The notes beneath the pieces were generated by a model that ran no database searches, had not been told where the DNA came from, and was given only the letters and a program-made list of their open reading frames with translations. From NCBI GenBank assembly GCA_025361285.1, contig JANYAP010000051.1, positions 1 to 32,139 of the forward strand: 32,139 bases of DNA, read 5' to 3'. The DNA comes from Bacteroidales bacterium (GTDB taxonomy: Bacteria; Bacteroidota; Bacteroidia; Bacteroidales; JAAUTT01). A program made the position numbers and the translations under genes. Positions 15,443-25,184 of this stretch are shown here, piece after piece; position 1 is the stretch's first letter, and every line of letters begins with the position of its first letter.

Positions 15443-15940
15443 ATGCCTGTAATTAAAATATTTACCGATGGAAGTTGCAATCCAGCCTGCAAAATAGGCG
15501 CCTGGGCTGCAATTTTACTTTTTGGCTCAAAAAAGGCGCAGTTGCATGGCAATGAGCAAAATACCAATCATCAACGTATGGAGCTATTGGCAGTAATTAA
15601 GGCAGTTGAGTTTGCCGACGCAAATTTTGGTAATGCACCAATAGAAATTTATACAGATAGTCAATACGTTGCGCGAATTACCGACCGTAAAGATAAACTA
15701 ATTAAAAATGAGTTCATTACTAAACGTGGCAATCTACTCCACAACTCCGATTTAATAGAATTAATAATTCACCAAATTGAAGCTCATTCAATTACGTTTA
15801 TTAAGGTTAAAGCTCATCAAAGGATTAATAATGAAGGCGATAACCGACTCGAGTTCAACCCAATTTCTTTTAATATAGAAGTTGATAAATTAGCGCGACT
15901 TATTGTAAGAGAAGAAGTTAGTAAAGTGGAACGAAATTGA
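15443..15940 (+). CDS. rnhA: Ribonuclease HI
   Basis: 165 residues. Cleaves the RNA strand of RNA-DNA hybrids. Carboxylates of the active site are all visible: D9 in KIFTDGSC, E47 in HQRMELLAVIKA, D72 in IYTDSQYV, and D148 in NIEVDKLAR. There is an insertion after VKAHQRINNEGDN compared with short E. coli-type enzymes. No N-terminal hybrid-binding domain is present. It lies 6 bases downstream of the DEAD-box helicase gene. Confidence 0.92.
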   Translation: MPVIKIFTDGSCNPACKIGAWAAILLFGSKKAQLHGNEQNTNHQRMELLAVIKAVEFADANFGNAPIEIYTDSQYVARITDRKDKLIKNEFITKRGNLLHNSDLIELIIHQIEAHSITFIKVKAHQRINNEGDNRLEFNPISFNIEVDKLARLIVREEVSKVERN

Positions 15941-16006
15941 CAGATTATTTCCGAGTAATCCTCTAAATATGTAACTTCGTATCCTTAATTCTAAAATACT
16001 ACAACT

Positions 16007-17899
16007 ATGCGACATTTAACTTATGTTTTACTATTTATTTTAATTGGTATTATGTTTGAAAATAAAATTGTTAATGCACAAAAGTCCGAACGTTCGGCAA
16101 TTGAACAAAAATATAAATGGAACCTAAAGGACATTTATCCGACGGACGAAGCTTGGAAACTAGCCTTCGAAAAGGTAAAAACCGATGCCGATAAAATTGA
16201 AAGCTATAAGGGTAAACTTGGCACTTCGGCCAAAACATTGTATGAGTTTCTGGAGTTTTCCACCTTATTAAGTAAAGAAATTGACAGGGTATATTCATAT
16301 TCTGCAATGCAATCGGACGAGGACACTCGCGAAGAAAAATACCTTTCGATGATACAAGAATTGAGCCAGTCGCTAGCTGTTATTGGTGCCAAATCGGCAT
16401 TTTCCGACCCTGAAATTCTTGCAATTGGTAAAACAAAGGTTGACAAGTTTTTACAAGACGATTCGCGCCTTTTATCATATCGAATGTATTTCGATAATTT
16501 GTTCCGCCAGCAGGCACATACACTATCGGAAAAAGAAGAAAAAATACTGGCGCAAGCATCGGTAATACTCGACGCTCCAGGCTCCATAAACAAGGTGTTT
16601 ACCAATGCCGAGTTTCCGTACCCATCGGTAACGTTATCCGACGGAAAAACGGTAACACTCAACCAATCGGAGTTTTCGAAATGCCGCACATCGCCTATTC
16701 GTGCCGATAGGGAATTGGTTTTTACCACATTTTGGACATCTATGAGCCAATACAAAAAAACCATGGCTGAGCAACTGTTTTCGCAGGTTAATGGGCATAT
16801 TTTTACTGCTCGAACACGCAACTACAACAGTTCACTCGAAAGTGCTCTCGATAACTACAATATACCTGTAAGTGTTTATAAATCACTAATATCGAACGTT
16901 AACAAAAATTTGGGAACTTTTCATCGTTACCTTAAGCTTCGTAAGCGAATGATGGGCCTTGACACTCTCAAATATTCCGACATGTATGCGCCTGTAGTAG
17001 AAGGCGTTAAGAAAAGCTTCACATTCGAAGAGTCTCAAAATATGGTAGTTAATGCGATGCAGCCTTTGGGAAAACCATATCAGAACGTGCTAAACAGGGC
17101 ATATTCCGAACGTTGGGTGGATGTGTTTCCTTCAACAGGAAAGCGTACTGGAGCTTATTCGAACGGTTCTGTGTACGATGTACATCCATATATTCTTTTA
17201 AATTTTAACGGGCAATATAACGATGTAAGCACTTATGCTCACGAACTTGGTCATACCATGCACAGTTATTTTTCGAACACCACTCAACCATACCAAAACT
17301 CGAACTATTCGATATTTGTAGCGGAAGTTGCGTCGACCTTTAACGAAGCGTTACTAAGCGATTATGTGGTTGCAAACACCACCGACAAGAACGATAAACT
17401 ATCTCTGCTAATGGATCGTTTGGATGGATTTAAGGGAACTCTTTTTCGCCAAACACAATTTGCTGAATTTGAGCTTACTATACACGAGAAAGCCGAAGCT
17501 GGCGAACCTTTAACTAGCGACGGTCTTAATAAAATTTATGGAGATATTTTAAACCGATACTATGGAAGCGACCTTGGAGTATGCCAAATAGATCCGATAG
17601 TGAACGTAGAATGGGCTTATATACCGCATTTTTACTACAATTTTTATGTTTACCAATATGCCACATCGTTTACAGCATCAATGGCTTTAGCCGAAAAAGT
17701 TATGAATGGCGAAAAAGGAATAGTTGAGAAGTATCTCGCTTTCCTTTCGGCTGGAAGCACCGATTACCCTGTAACATTACTCAAAAATGCTGGCGTTGAC
17801 ATGACCTCGAACGAACCTTTCGACAAAGCAATACAAGCAATGAACAAAATTATGGACGAAATTGAGGGGATAATTGGTGATGGGAAGATGGGAAGATGA
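16007..17899 (+). CDS. pepF: Exported oligoendopeptidase F (M3B zinc peptidase)
   Basis: 630 residues. HELGH (412-416) in DVSTYAHELGHTMHS is the zinc motif, with the third ligand Glu in FVAEVASTFNEALL. The N-terminal helical domain begins KYKWNLKDIYPTDEAWK, the standard PepF opening. Unlike cytosolic PepF it has an N-terminal hydrophobic stretch (LTYVLLFILIGIMF) followed by a possible signal cleavage at VNAQ (about residues 22-25), so it probably acts in the periplasm on oligopeptides. The last residues (GDGKMGR) and the stop are encoded in two 8-base repeats that adjoin a heptad tract, so the natural C-terminus may have shifted. Confidence 0.92.
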   Translation: MRHLTYVLLFILIGIMFENKIVNAQKSERSAIEQKYKWNLKDIYPTDEAWKLAFEKVKTDADKIESYKGKLGTSAKTLYEFLEFSTLLSKEIDRVYSYSAMQSDEDTREEKYLSMIQELSQSLAVIGAKSAFSDPEILAIGKTKVDKFLQDDSRLLSYRMYFDNLFRQQAHTLSEKEEKILAQASVILDAPGSINKVFTNAEFPYPSVTLSDGKTVTLNQSEFSKCRTSPIRADRELVFTTFWTSMSQYKKTMAEQLFSQVNGHIFTARTRNYNSSLESALDNYNIPVSVYKSLISNVNKNLGTFHRYLKLRKRMMGLDTLKYSDMYAPVVEGVKKSFTFEESQNMVVNAMQPLGKPYQNVLNRAYSERWVDVFPSTGKRTGAYSNGSVYDVHPYILLNFNGQYNDVSTYAHELGHTMHSYFSNTTQPYQNSNYSIFVAEVASTFNEALLSDYVVANTTDKNDKLSLLMDRLDGFKGTLFRQTQFAEFELTIHEKAEAGEPLTSDGLNKIYGDILNRYYGSDLGVCQIDPIVNVEWAYIPHFYYNFYVYQYATSFTASMALAEKVMNGEKGIVEKYLAFLSAGSTDYPVTLLKNAGVDMTSNEPFDKAIQAMNKIMDEIEGIIGDGKMGR

Positions 17900-17998
17900 G
17901 GAAATTACAGATGTGCAAATGACAAATGACAAATCACTTCCGACTTCGGTCTTTCGTCTTCCGTCTTCCGTCTTCCGTCTTCCGACTTCCGACTCACA
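17880..17998. repeat. Octamer pair and period-7 tract between pepF and prmA
   Basis: ATGGGAAG occurs twice at 17880-17895 inside the last pepF codons. After a short spacer, twelve 7-base units run from 17915: GCAAATG, ACAAATG, ACAAATC, ACTTCCG, ACTTCGG, TCTTTCG, TCTTCCG four times, ACTTCCG, ACTCACA. The tract ends ten bases before the prmA ATG. The four perfect TCTTCCG copies make it the most regular tract here. Confidence 0.85.
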
Positions 17999-18007
17999 TA
18001 CGACTAT

Positions 18008-18847
18008 ATGGATTACATACAACTTAACTGCAAAATACAGACCCACAACTTGCCGCTGTTTCAGCAAATGCTTATGCACGAGCTTGGAAACATTGGCTTC
18101 GAAAGCTTTTCGGAAACTTCCGATGGGCTTATAGCTTATATTGAATCAAAAAGTTTCGACGATTCGTTGGTAAATAATATCACATTTTACAACGATTTAG
18201 CGCTTGGTAATGTGGAGTTTACAAGCATCTTTATAAAAGATAGAAACTGGAACGAGGAATGGGAGAAGAATTTTCCGCCAGTTGAAATAGCCGATAAGTG
18301 CAATATACGAGCACCTTTCCACGCGCCTACAAACATGGCTTACGAAATAGTAATTGAGCCAAAAATGTCGTTCGGAACTGGTCATCACGAAACCACAAGC
18401 TTGATGATTGAACAGATGCTCGATATGCAATTTGTCGATAAGCAGGTGCTCGACATGGGTTGCGGAACTGGAGTACTTTCAATTATGGCATCGAAACTGA
18501 AGGCTGCATCAATTGTTGCAATCGATATCGATGAGTGGGCATACAACAATACAATCGAAAACTGTACAATTAATAATGCATATAACGTTGCTACTGAAAT
18601 TGGCGACATCGATTTAATTTTGGGCAAACATTTCGACATTATTTTGGCCAACATAAACCGAAATATTTTGCTCAAGCAAATTGCGCATTATGCAGATTGT
18701 CAATCGAATAATGGAAATTTAATAATGAGCGGAATTTATTTAGAGGATCTTCCAATGATTCAGAAATGCGCTGAACAACAACACTATATGTTTGTAAAAG
18801 TTGTCGAAAAAAATAATTGGATTGCCGTTCTGTTCTGCAAAAAGTAA
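18008..18847 (+). CDS. prmA: Ribosomal protein L11 methyltransferase
   Basis: 279 residues. SAM-dependent methyltransferase for lysines and N-terminus of L11. N-terminal substrate-recognition domain, then MSFGTGHHETTSLMI (FGTGHH from residue 122), SAM motif I VLDMGCGTGVLSIMASKL (from 147), VAIDIDEWA and ILANINRNIL, the NPPF-equivalent catalytic region of PrmA. ATG start at 18008 follows the heptad tract directly. No obvious promoter is seen; it may rely on read-through from pepF, whose stop is about 108 bases upstream. Confidence 0.95.
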   Translation: MDYIQLNCKIQTHNLPLFQQMLMHELGNIGFESFSETSDGLIAYIESKSFDDSLVNNITFYNDLALGNVEFTSIFIKDRNWNEEWEKNFPPVEIADKCNIRAPFHAPTNMAYEIVIEPKMSFGTGHHETTSLMIEQMLDMQFVDKQVLDMGCGTGVLSIMASKLKAASIVAIDIDEWAYNNTIENCTINNAYNVATEIGDIDLILGKHFDIILANINRNILLKQIAHYADCQSNNGNLIMSGIYLEDLPMIQKCAEQQHYMFVKVVEKNNWIAVLFCKK

Positions 18848-18942
18848 CTTAGAAATGCTTTATATAGTTGCTATTGGCACAATTTAAAGCATTTCTTTAT
18901 GCAATATTTCGGTACATATTTGCAACTTGCTTATAATTAACC

Positions 18943-18972
18943 TGTTTATTTCTGTTTATTTCTATTTATTAC
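18943..18972. repeat. Decamer triplet upstream of the giant gene
   Basis: TGTTTATTTC at 18943 and 18953, then the diverged TATTTATTAC at 18963. It lies 30 bases before the ATG at 19002. Possibly slippage-derived DNA. Confidence 0.6.
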
Positions 18973-19001
18973 AAACATTACAAATTTAACGAACTATTTA
19001 T

Positions 19002-22000
19002 ATGAATAAGTATATCGCTCTGGTAGTCATATTACTTGCCGTTGCTCCGAGTGCGTTGGCTCAAAAATTCACTGGTTTTAAGGATACTGCAAGTTTTCCA
19101 AACGAACTTTCCACTATTCTTGGGGCTAACCTTCAAGTTGAAGAGGCAACCCTAATGACCAACTTTTCCCATTCGTGGCGTGGCAATGTATTTTCGTTAA
19201 ATGAAAAGGCCGATATTATGCAATTGGCCAGTTTAATGTACGATAGAAACGCTCGTAGCAATCAGTTTCAATCTCTTATACACTCCTTAATTTCACTAAA
19301 AAACAGGGCGAACAACCAAAGTAATTTCGAGGTATGGCTGAAGTTCCTGTTAAAGCATATAACTATTAAGCAAACCACTTTAACCAAATTAAACAGCTTA
19401 TTTGAAAATACAACAGATTTAAGTCGCGACAACTATTTGTATAATTCGGCAGCTGTTCAATGGAGATACTTTGGTCCCGATTATAAATTTCAAGTTGAAA
19501 ATGCTCTGTTAGTTGCCACTTTCGAAAAAGGAAATTTGACCTGCTATTCGAAACGCGACAGTATTATAATTAACCAAACATCGGGTACATACAGCATTAC
19601 CGATGGAAAGTGGCGAGGCAAAGGCGGCGTCGTAAATTGGGCTCGATCGGGCATGGATACACAAGAAGTTAACGCTAAGCTTACCAGATACTTAATTGAG
19701 CTAAACAAAGCCGAATACAAGGCCGATTCGGTAATGTTTACATACAATAAATATTTCAGCAAGCCAGTAATGGGCCAGTTAACCGATAAGGTAATGTATA
19801 TTGCTGGCTCCGAACATGCCACATATCCCGAATTTGCAACCTACAGCAAAAGGTATGTGTTTAAAGAGCTTTATCCTAACGTAGACTATGATGGTGGTTT
19901 TACCATGAAAGGCTCTAAAATTATAGGCTCCGGTGTTGAAGATAATTTGGCGAAAATTATTGTTAAAAAAGGCGCGAAAACGCTTATGGAAGTTAGTTCG
20001 AAATATTTTGTGCTTCGACCTGATCGAATTAACGGACTTAATTCATCGGTAAAAATATACATAGAGCGCGATTCGATATCTCATACAGATTTAGCTTTTA
20101 CATATTACGTAAAATTGAAAGAAGTTAATCTTATTCGCACCGAGGAATATTCATCGCAAAGCCCTTATTATGACACATATCATAAAATTGATATGGACTT
20201 CGAATTATTATCGTGGAAAATAGATCAACCACGAATAAACTTAACTATGGCTAAGAGTTCGTCCATTGGAAAAGCGCGTTTTGAATCGCTTAACTATTTC
20301 AACCAGGAGCAATACGAAAGCTTGCAAGGTATGGATTTAGAGCACCCATTGATGTCCATTCGAAAATTTGGCAAAAATTACACAAAAGAAGGATTTTCGG
20401 CTACTGCTTTTGCCAATTACGTAGGTCGCCAACTTAATGAAGTTAGGCAGGTATTAATGGAAATGACCAAAAAGGGCTTTATTTATTATGATTCCCAAAC
20501 CGATATGGTTCAAATTAAACAAAGGTTGCACAACTACGTAAGCTCGAGCTTCGGAAAAATTGATTACGATGTTATGGATTTTGCATCTAATACACAAGCA
20601 CCTCTCGAAAATGCAATACTCGACATGAACAACTTCGATCTTACAATAAACGGTATTCCACAAATTGCAGTTAGCGACTCACAAAACGTTATTATTTACC
20701 CTGCGCGCCAACAAATTATGCTCAAACAGAACCGTAGCTTTCAGTTCGATGGTGTAATTGAGGCTGGATTGTTTACTTTTTATGGCAGTAATTTTTATTT
20801 CGATTATAATAACTTCAAAATCAATCTTCAAAATGTCGATTCGGTTTCTATTATGGTACTTACAAGCGAATTAGATAATTTTGGCCGACCAATAAAGCGA
20901 AGAGTAAATAATGTTATTCAACATCTTACAGGCGATATACTTATCGACAAGCCCGACAATAAATCGGGTCGAAAAAGTTATGCCGAATACCCTATTTTTT
21001 CAAGCCGAGGTAATTCTCTCGTATATTACCAACGTCAAGATATCGAAAAAGGTGTTTATCCCGAGGAAAGCTTCTTCTTCGAAATATATCCCTTTGTGCT
21101 CGACAGCTTAGATAATTTCAGAAAGGAAGGCATGCAGTTTCAGGGTAAGTTCCTGTCGGCTGGCATTTTACCTCCGATGGAACAAAAATTATTGCTTCAA
21201 ACCGACTATTCGCTTGGTTTCAAATTTAACCCTGGTGAGGAAGGCATTCCCGTTTACGACGGAAAAGCTAAACTATTTGCAAATATTCAGCTTAGCAACA
21301 ACGGGTTACGTGCCGATGGAAAGCTAAACTACATAACTTCAACTACTACATCGAAAGATTTTAAACTATACCCCGATTCGATGAATACACAATCGACCGA
21401 TTTTACTATTGCAGAGCAAACCGCTGGAACACAATATCCTACTGCTGGGGCGAAAGACAATTATGTGCATTGGATGCCCAAAAAAGACGTGATGTTCATA
21501 AAACAAGGCTCAGCACCTTTCCAGATGTTTAACGACCAAACAAACTTAGTTGGAAACTTAATTCTACGACCAAAGGGATTAACTGGCGGAGGAACTATGA
21601 ACCTTACATCGGCCGAACTACAATCGAATTTATTCCAGTATGGAGCTAAAATTATCGATGCCGACACATCAAAATTTCTCTTGAAATCGCTTCATAAAGA
21701 AGGATATACGGTGCTTACCGAACGAAATATTAATTCTCATATCGATTTCGGAATGCAAAAAGGCGAATTTAATGCAAACGACGATTATACTCTTGTGGAA
21801 TTTCCTGAAAATAAATACCTTAGCTATCTCGACTATTTTAAGTGGAATATGACCGAAAAAACACTCGAAATGGGAGCAAAGCGACTTGCAAATGCAGCTG
21901 TACCCAGTTCGAAAAGAAAAAAACTACGTCCTAGAAACGACGATTTTCATCGTTTTGAGGAAGAGCCTATTGGGCCACGGTATATTTCAACTCATTATCA

Positions 22001-23690
22001 GCAAGATTCGCTCAATTTTGTAGCGCCCTTGGCAATTTACGATTACCAAAAAAACCTCATAAATGCATCGGAAGTTAAGCTAATAAGAGTTGCCGATGCT
22101 ATTATATACCCCAAAGATGGCAAGGTTACCGTGGCCGAAGCTGCCCAAATGCAATCTATTTTTAAAAGCACAATTGTAGCTAATTATATCGATCGGTTTC
22201 ACACTATTTACGATGCCGATGTTAATATTCAAGGTCGAAACGCCTTTACTGGTGCAGGAAAATACGATTATATCGACGAAACAAGTAAACCTCAGGTTGT
22301 AAATTTTACTAATATTGAAGTAGATAAGGAATTACACACCATTGCTAAAGGTACAGTAATTGAAGACGACGACTTTACATTAAGTCCAGACTTTGGTTTT
22401 CAAGGTACGATAAGGTTAAATTCCACAAAGCCATTGCTTACTTTCGATGGCGGAGCTAGCATAAAAGCCAACTGCACGCATCTTACACCTTCATGGCTAA
22501 AATTCGAAACCGAAATCGACCCGAAAGCAATTTATATTCCTATCGATGGTAATCCATTGAATATCAATAATATCAATATTTTTGCAGGAATATTCCTCGC
22601 GCCAGATTCTATTCATATTTACCCATCATATTTATCCTCCCGCCGAGGTTACAACGATCAGTATATCACCACATCTCAAGGATATTTATATTTCAATAAA
22701 ACCGAAATGAAATACGAAATAGCCTCGAAAGAAAAGCTAGCCGCCAACGATTCGGCAGGTAACTATTTAAGTTTGCACAAAAACGATTGCATTGAGTACG
22801 GTGAAGGAAAAATTAATTTGACCTCCGATTTAGGCCAGGTAAAATTGAATGCCTACGGAAACGCCAGCTTCAACCTTGTTAGTAAAGAGGTAAATCTCGA
22901 TATTCTTGTTGGAATCGATTTCTTTTTCGACGAAAGCTTAATGCGTTTTGTTGCCAGCAAAATTGATAGCTTTCCCAATTTGAAAGGCGTTGATATTACT
23001 CGCAACAACTACATTAAGTCGATGCGCGAAATTATGGGAACTAGTAAAACCCAAAAATATTTAACCGATGTGTCGGTTTTTGGTAAACCCAAGGAATTTC
23101 CTGCCGAATTGCTGCACACCCTTAATATCACCCACTTAACACTAAAATGGAACGACGAAACTAACTCGTTTCAATCGTACGGAAAAATTGGCGTAGGTAA
23201 TATTCTTAATTACCAGATTAATAAGGAGGTAGAAGGTTATTTCGAAATTGTTCGCAAACGAAGCGGCGATGTAATGAACATATTCCTAAAACTCGACGAA
23301 AATAACTATTTCTACTTTGGCTATACTCGCGGGCAAATACAAGCATATTCGTCGAATGCCACTTTCGTGGAAACTTTAACCAAAATGCCTCTTAAGGTTC
23401 GACAACTCGACACCGAAAAAGGTCAAACGCCTTATAGCTATATGGTTACTTCCGATACCAAGTTTCGTACGTTCATGCGTAATTACAACAAACATTTAAA
23501 AATTAATGTTAACGAAAATTCCGAGGTTTCACCAAGTGAAAGAGCCGCAGAACCTTCTAATAATGAACCATTGGAGCCCAATAACAACAATCTCGAAAAC
23601 AATAAAAATAGCAACCAGCTTCAGGAAAAGCCTGAACTAAAGGAAGATATGCCGGAAAACAAAGAAGGCGAGGTTATTGAAGTGAAATAA
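19002..23690 (+). CDS. Giant secreted protein of unknown function (1562 aa)
   Basis: I do not recognise a named domain. The first ~20 residues are a classic signal peptide (NKYIALVVILLAVAPSALAQ). Residues 20-400 are mixed helix/strand. From about 540 on the protein is beta-rich, with alternating polar/hydrophobic strands and G-rich turns. An internal repeat is visible: LSNNGLRADGKLNY near 757-800 parallels LRPKGLTGGGTMNL near 848-890, each followed by an S-x2-F/L-x3-Y/G pattern. Phrases such as DADVNIQGRNAFTGAGKYDYID and VNFTNIEVDKELHTIAKG recall LptA/OstA-like beta-taco strands, but this is only an impression. The last ~60 residues are disordered and rich in N, E, P. It lacks a T9SS-type C-terminal domain that I can see. 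It precedes the propeller/ferredoxin genes in the same direction; the 60-base gap leaves co-transcription open. Confidence 0.75.
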   Translation: MNKYIALVVILLAVAPSALAQKFTGFKDTASFPNELSTILGANLQVEEATLMTNFSHSWRGNVFSLNEKADIMQLASLMYDRNARSNQFQSLIHSLISLKNRANNQSNFEVWLKFLLKHITIKQTTLTKLNSLFENTTDLSRDNYLYNSAAVQWRYFGPDYKFQVENALLVATFEKGNLTCYSKRDSIIINQTSGTYSITDGKWRGKGGVVNWARSGMDTQEVNAKLTRYLIELNKAEYKADSVMFTYNKYFSKPVMGQLTDKVMYIAGSEHATYPEFATYSKRYVFKELYPNVDYDGGFTMKGSKIIGSGVEDNLAKIIVKKGAKTLMEVSSKYFVLRPDRINGLNSSVKIYIERDSISHTDLAFTYYVKLKEVNLIRTEEYSSQSPYYDTYHKIDMDFELLSWKIDQPRINLTMAKSSSIGKARFESLNYFNQEQYESLQGMDLEHPLMSIRKFGKNYTKEGFSATAFANYVGRQLNEVRQVLMEMTKKGFIYYDSQTDMVQIKQRLHNYVSSSFGKIDYDVMDFASNTQAPLENAILDMNNFDLTINGIPQIAVSDSQNVIIYPARQQIMLKQNRSFQFDGVIEAGLFTFYGSNFYFDYNNFKINLQNVDSVSIMVLTSELDNFGRPIKRRVNNVIQHLTGDILIDKPDNKSGRKSYAEYPIFSSRGNSLVYYQRQDIEKGVYPEESFFFEIYPFVLDSLDNFRKEGMQFQGKFLSAGILPPMEQKLLLQTDYSLGFKFNPGEEGIPVYDGKAKLFANIQLSNNGLRADGKLNYITSTTTSKDFKLYPDSMNTQSTDFTIAEQTAGTQYPTAGAKDNYVHWMPKKDVMFIKQGSAPFQMFNDQTNLVGNLILRPKGLTGGGTMNLTSAELQSNLFQYGAKIIDADTSKFLLKSLHKEGYTVLTERNINSHIDFGMQKGEFNANDDYTLVEFPENKYLSYLDYFKWNMTEKTLEMGAKRLANAAVPSSKRKKLRPRNDDFHRFEEEPIGPRYISTHYQQDSLNFVAPLAIYDYQKNLINASEVKLIRVADAIIYPKDGKVTVAEAAQMQSIFKSTIVANYIDRFHTIYDADVNIQGRNAFTGAGKYDYIDETSKPQVVNFTNIEVDKELHTIAKGTVIEDDDFTLSPDFGFQGTIRLNSTKPLLTFDGGASIKANCTHLTPSWLKFETEIDPKAIYIPIDGNPLNINNINIFAGIFLAPDSIHIYPSYLSSRRGYNDQYITTSQGYLYFNKTEMKYEIASKEKLAANDSAGNYLSLHKNDCIEYGEGKINLTSDLGQVKLNAYGNASFNLVSKEVNLDILVGIDFFFDESLMRFVASKIDSFPNLKGVDITRNNYIKSMREIMGTSKTQKYLTDVSVFGKPKEFPAELLHTLNITHLTLKWNDETNSFQSYGKIGVGNILNYQINKEVEGYFEIVRKRSGDVMNIFLKLDENNYFYFGYTRGQIQAYSSNATFVETLTKMPLKVRQLDTEKGQTPYSYMVTSDTKFRTFMRNYNKHLKINVNENSEVSPSERAAEPSNNEPLEPNNNNLENNKNSNQLQEKPELKEDMPENKEGEVIEVK

Positions 23691-23694
23691 ATTG

Positions 23695-23736
23695 CAATAA
23701 ACAAATGTTTATCTTTACCGACAATAAACAAGTGTT
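23695..23736. promoter_or_regulatory. Paired direct repeat before the PQQ-like propeller gene
   Basis: CAATAAACAAATGTT (23695-23709) and CAATAAACAAGTGTT (23722-23736) are 14/15 identical with a 27-base period. The first copy also contains the inverted repeat TAAACA-AA-TGTTTA. The pair occupies the 60-base spacer before the ATG at 23751, where a regulator could bind. No consensus -7 box was found. Confidence 0.4.
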
Positions 23737-23750
23737 AGACATACTCTAAA

Positions 23751-25178
23751 ATGCAAAATCGCACCGAAAAAATTATTCTTACTATAGTTATCGTAATTGC
23801 CATTGCAACGTTTTGTTATTGGTTATATTACAACCCAGTAAAGGATTTAACGGTTAATTTGCCAGGCCTCGATAACCGTCCTTCAAAAGGCGAAAGTGCC
23901 GACACAATGGCAGTTATTGGCGAAAAGTTTAAGGAATATACAACATATACTTCATCGCTAACAGGTAAATGGCCTAGGTTTAGAGGTGCCGATATCGACA
24001 ATATCAATAAAGAAAAAATAAAGCTTATAGATAATTGGGGCAGCAGCAGACCTAAAATTCTTTGGAAAACCGATCTTGGCGAAGGACACGCCGCGCCAGT
24101 AATATACAATGGAAAAGTATATCTGCTCGATTACGACGAACGCAAGAAAAGCGATGCGTTGCGTTGCTTTGCTCTCGAAAATGGCATCGAGCTTTGGCGA
24201 CGATGGTATAGCGTTAACCTAAAGCGCAATCATGGCATGTCGCGCACTTTGCCTGCAATTACCGATAAGTATATTGTTACCATTGGTCCTAAATGTCACG
24301 TAATGTGCTGTAATCCAACCAATGGCAATCTTTTATGGGGTATCGATTTGGTTAAAACCTATAAAGTTGAAGTTCCGCTTTGGTACACAGGTCAATGCCC
24401 TCTTATAGTGAACGATACCGCAATTATTGCCGTTGGTGGAAACGCACTTATGATAGGCGTTGAATGTGCCTCAGGCAAAGTTGTTTGGAAAACGCCAAAC
24501 CCCGACAATTGGAAAATGTCGCACTCATCCATCATTCCTATTACTTTTGGCGGAAAAAAAATGTACGTGTATTGCGCTATTGGCGGTATAATAGGGGTGT
24601 CGGCCGAAGGAATTGATAAAGGCGAAATTCTATGGAAAACCGATAAATTTAAACCATCGGTATGTGCACCTTCGCCAGTTATAATAGGCACCGGGAAACT
24701 ATTTATTACCGCTGGATATGGCGCTGGTAGTGCTGTTATTCAGTTAATTAAAACCGACAGCACATACTCGGTTAATATTATTCAACAATATCGCCCAAGC
24801 GAAGGTATTGCCTCCGAACAACAAACTCCTATTCTATATAACAATTTTCTATTTTCCATTCAACCAAAAGATGGGGGAACAGCTCGCAATCAGTTTGTTT
24901 GCTGTAATCCAAGCAATTGCAAAACAATTTTATGGACAAGCAGTAAAGCCGATAGATACGGGTTAGGTCCATACATTGTTGCCGATGGTAAATTCTTCAT
25001 TTTAAACGACGATGGAACTTTAATAATTGCCAAAGCCAGCGCAACAAAATTTACACTTCTCGACAAAGCCAAAATTATGGACGGACAAGATGCATGGGGG
25101 CCACTTGCAATTGCCGATGGATACCTACTTATGCGCGACTCCAAACAAATGGTGTGTATTGATATAAAAACTAAATAA
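23751..25178 (+). CDS. Membrane-anchored PQQ-like beta-propeller protein
   Basis: 475 residues. An N-terminal signal anchor (about 7-27, IILTIVIVIAIATFCYWLYY) is followed by a linker and an eight-bladed-type PQQ-like repeat domain facing the periplasm. Blades are marked by tryptophan-docking repeats such as LWKTDLGEGHAAPVIYNGKVYLLDYD, GNLLWGIDL, GKVVWKTPNP and GEILWKTDKF. There are 12 cysteines in the propeller, including C182HVMCC187 and VCCNPSNC, far more than usual for periplasmic propellers. I recall closely similar proteins (LRC, KRNHGMSRT, WYTGQCPLI, WKMSHSS motifs) from Planctomycetes and other phyla, with unknown role. No quinoprotein dehydrogenase catalytic signature is evident, so PQQ binding is unproven. 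The NHL-like propeller gene follows after 6 bases. Confidence 0.8.
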   Translation: MQNRTEKIILTIVIVIAIATFCYWLYYNPVKDLTVNLPGLDNRPSKGESADTMAVIGEKFKEYTTYTSSLTGKWPRFRGADIDNINKEKIKLIDNWGSSRPKILWKTDLGEGHAAPVIYNGKVYLLDYDERKKSDALRCFALENGIELWRRWYSVNLKRNHGMSRTLPAITDKYIVTIGPKCHVMCCNPTNGNLLWGIDLVKTYKVEVPLWYTGQCPLIVNDTAIIAVGGNALMIGVECASGKVVWKTPNPDNWKMSHSSIIPITFGGKKMYVYCAIGGIIGVSAEGIDKGEILWKTDKFKPSVCAPSPVIIGTGKLFITAGYGAGSAVIQLIKTDSTYSVNIIQQYRPSEGIASEQQTPILYNNFLFSIQPKDGGTARNQFVCCNPSNCKTILWTSSKADRYGLGPYIVADGKFFILNDDGTLIIAKASATKFTLLDKAKIMDGQDAWGPLAIADGYLLMRDSKQMVCIDIKTK

Positions 25179-25184
25179 ACTTCT

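Noticed and set aside
16204-16821. 205-codon open frame on the minus strand
   Set aside because: Fully antisense to pepF, no family motif or promoter; a by-product of pepF codon use.
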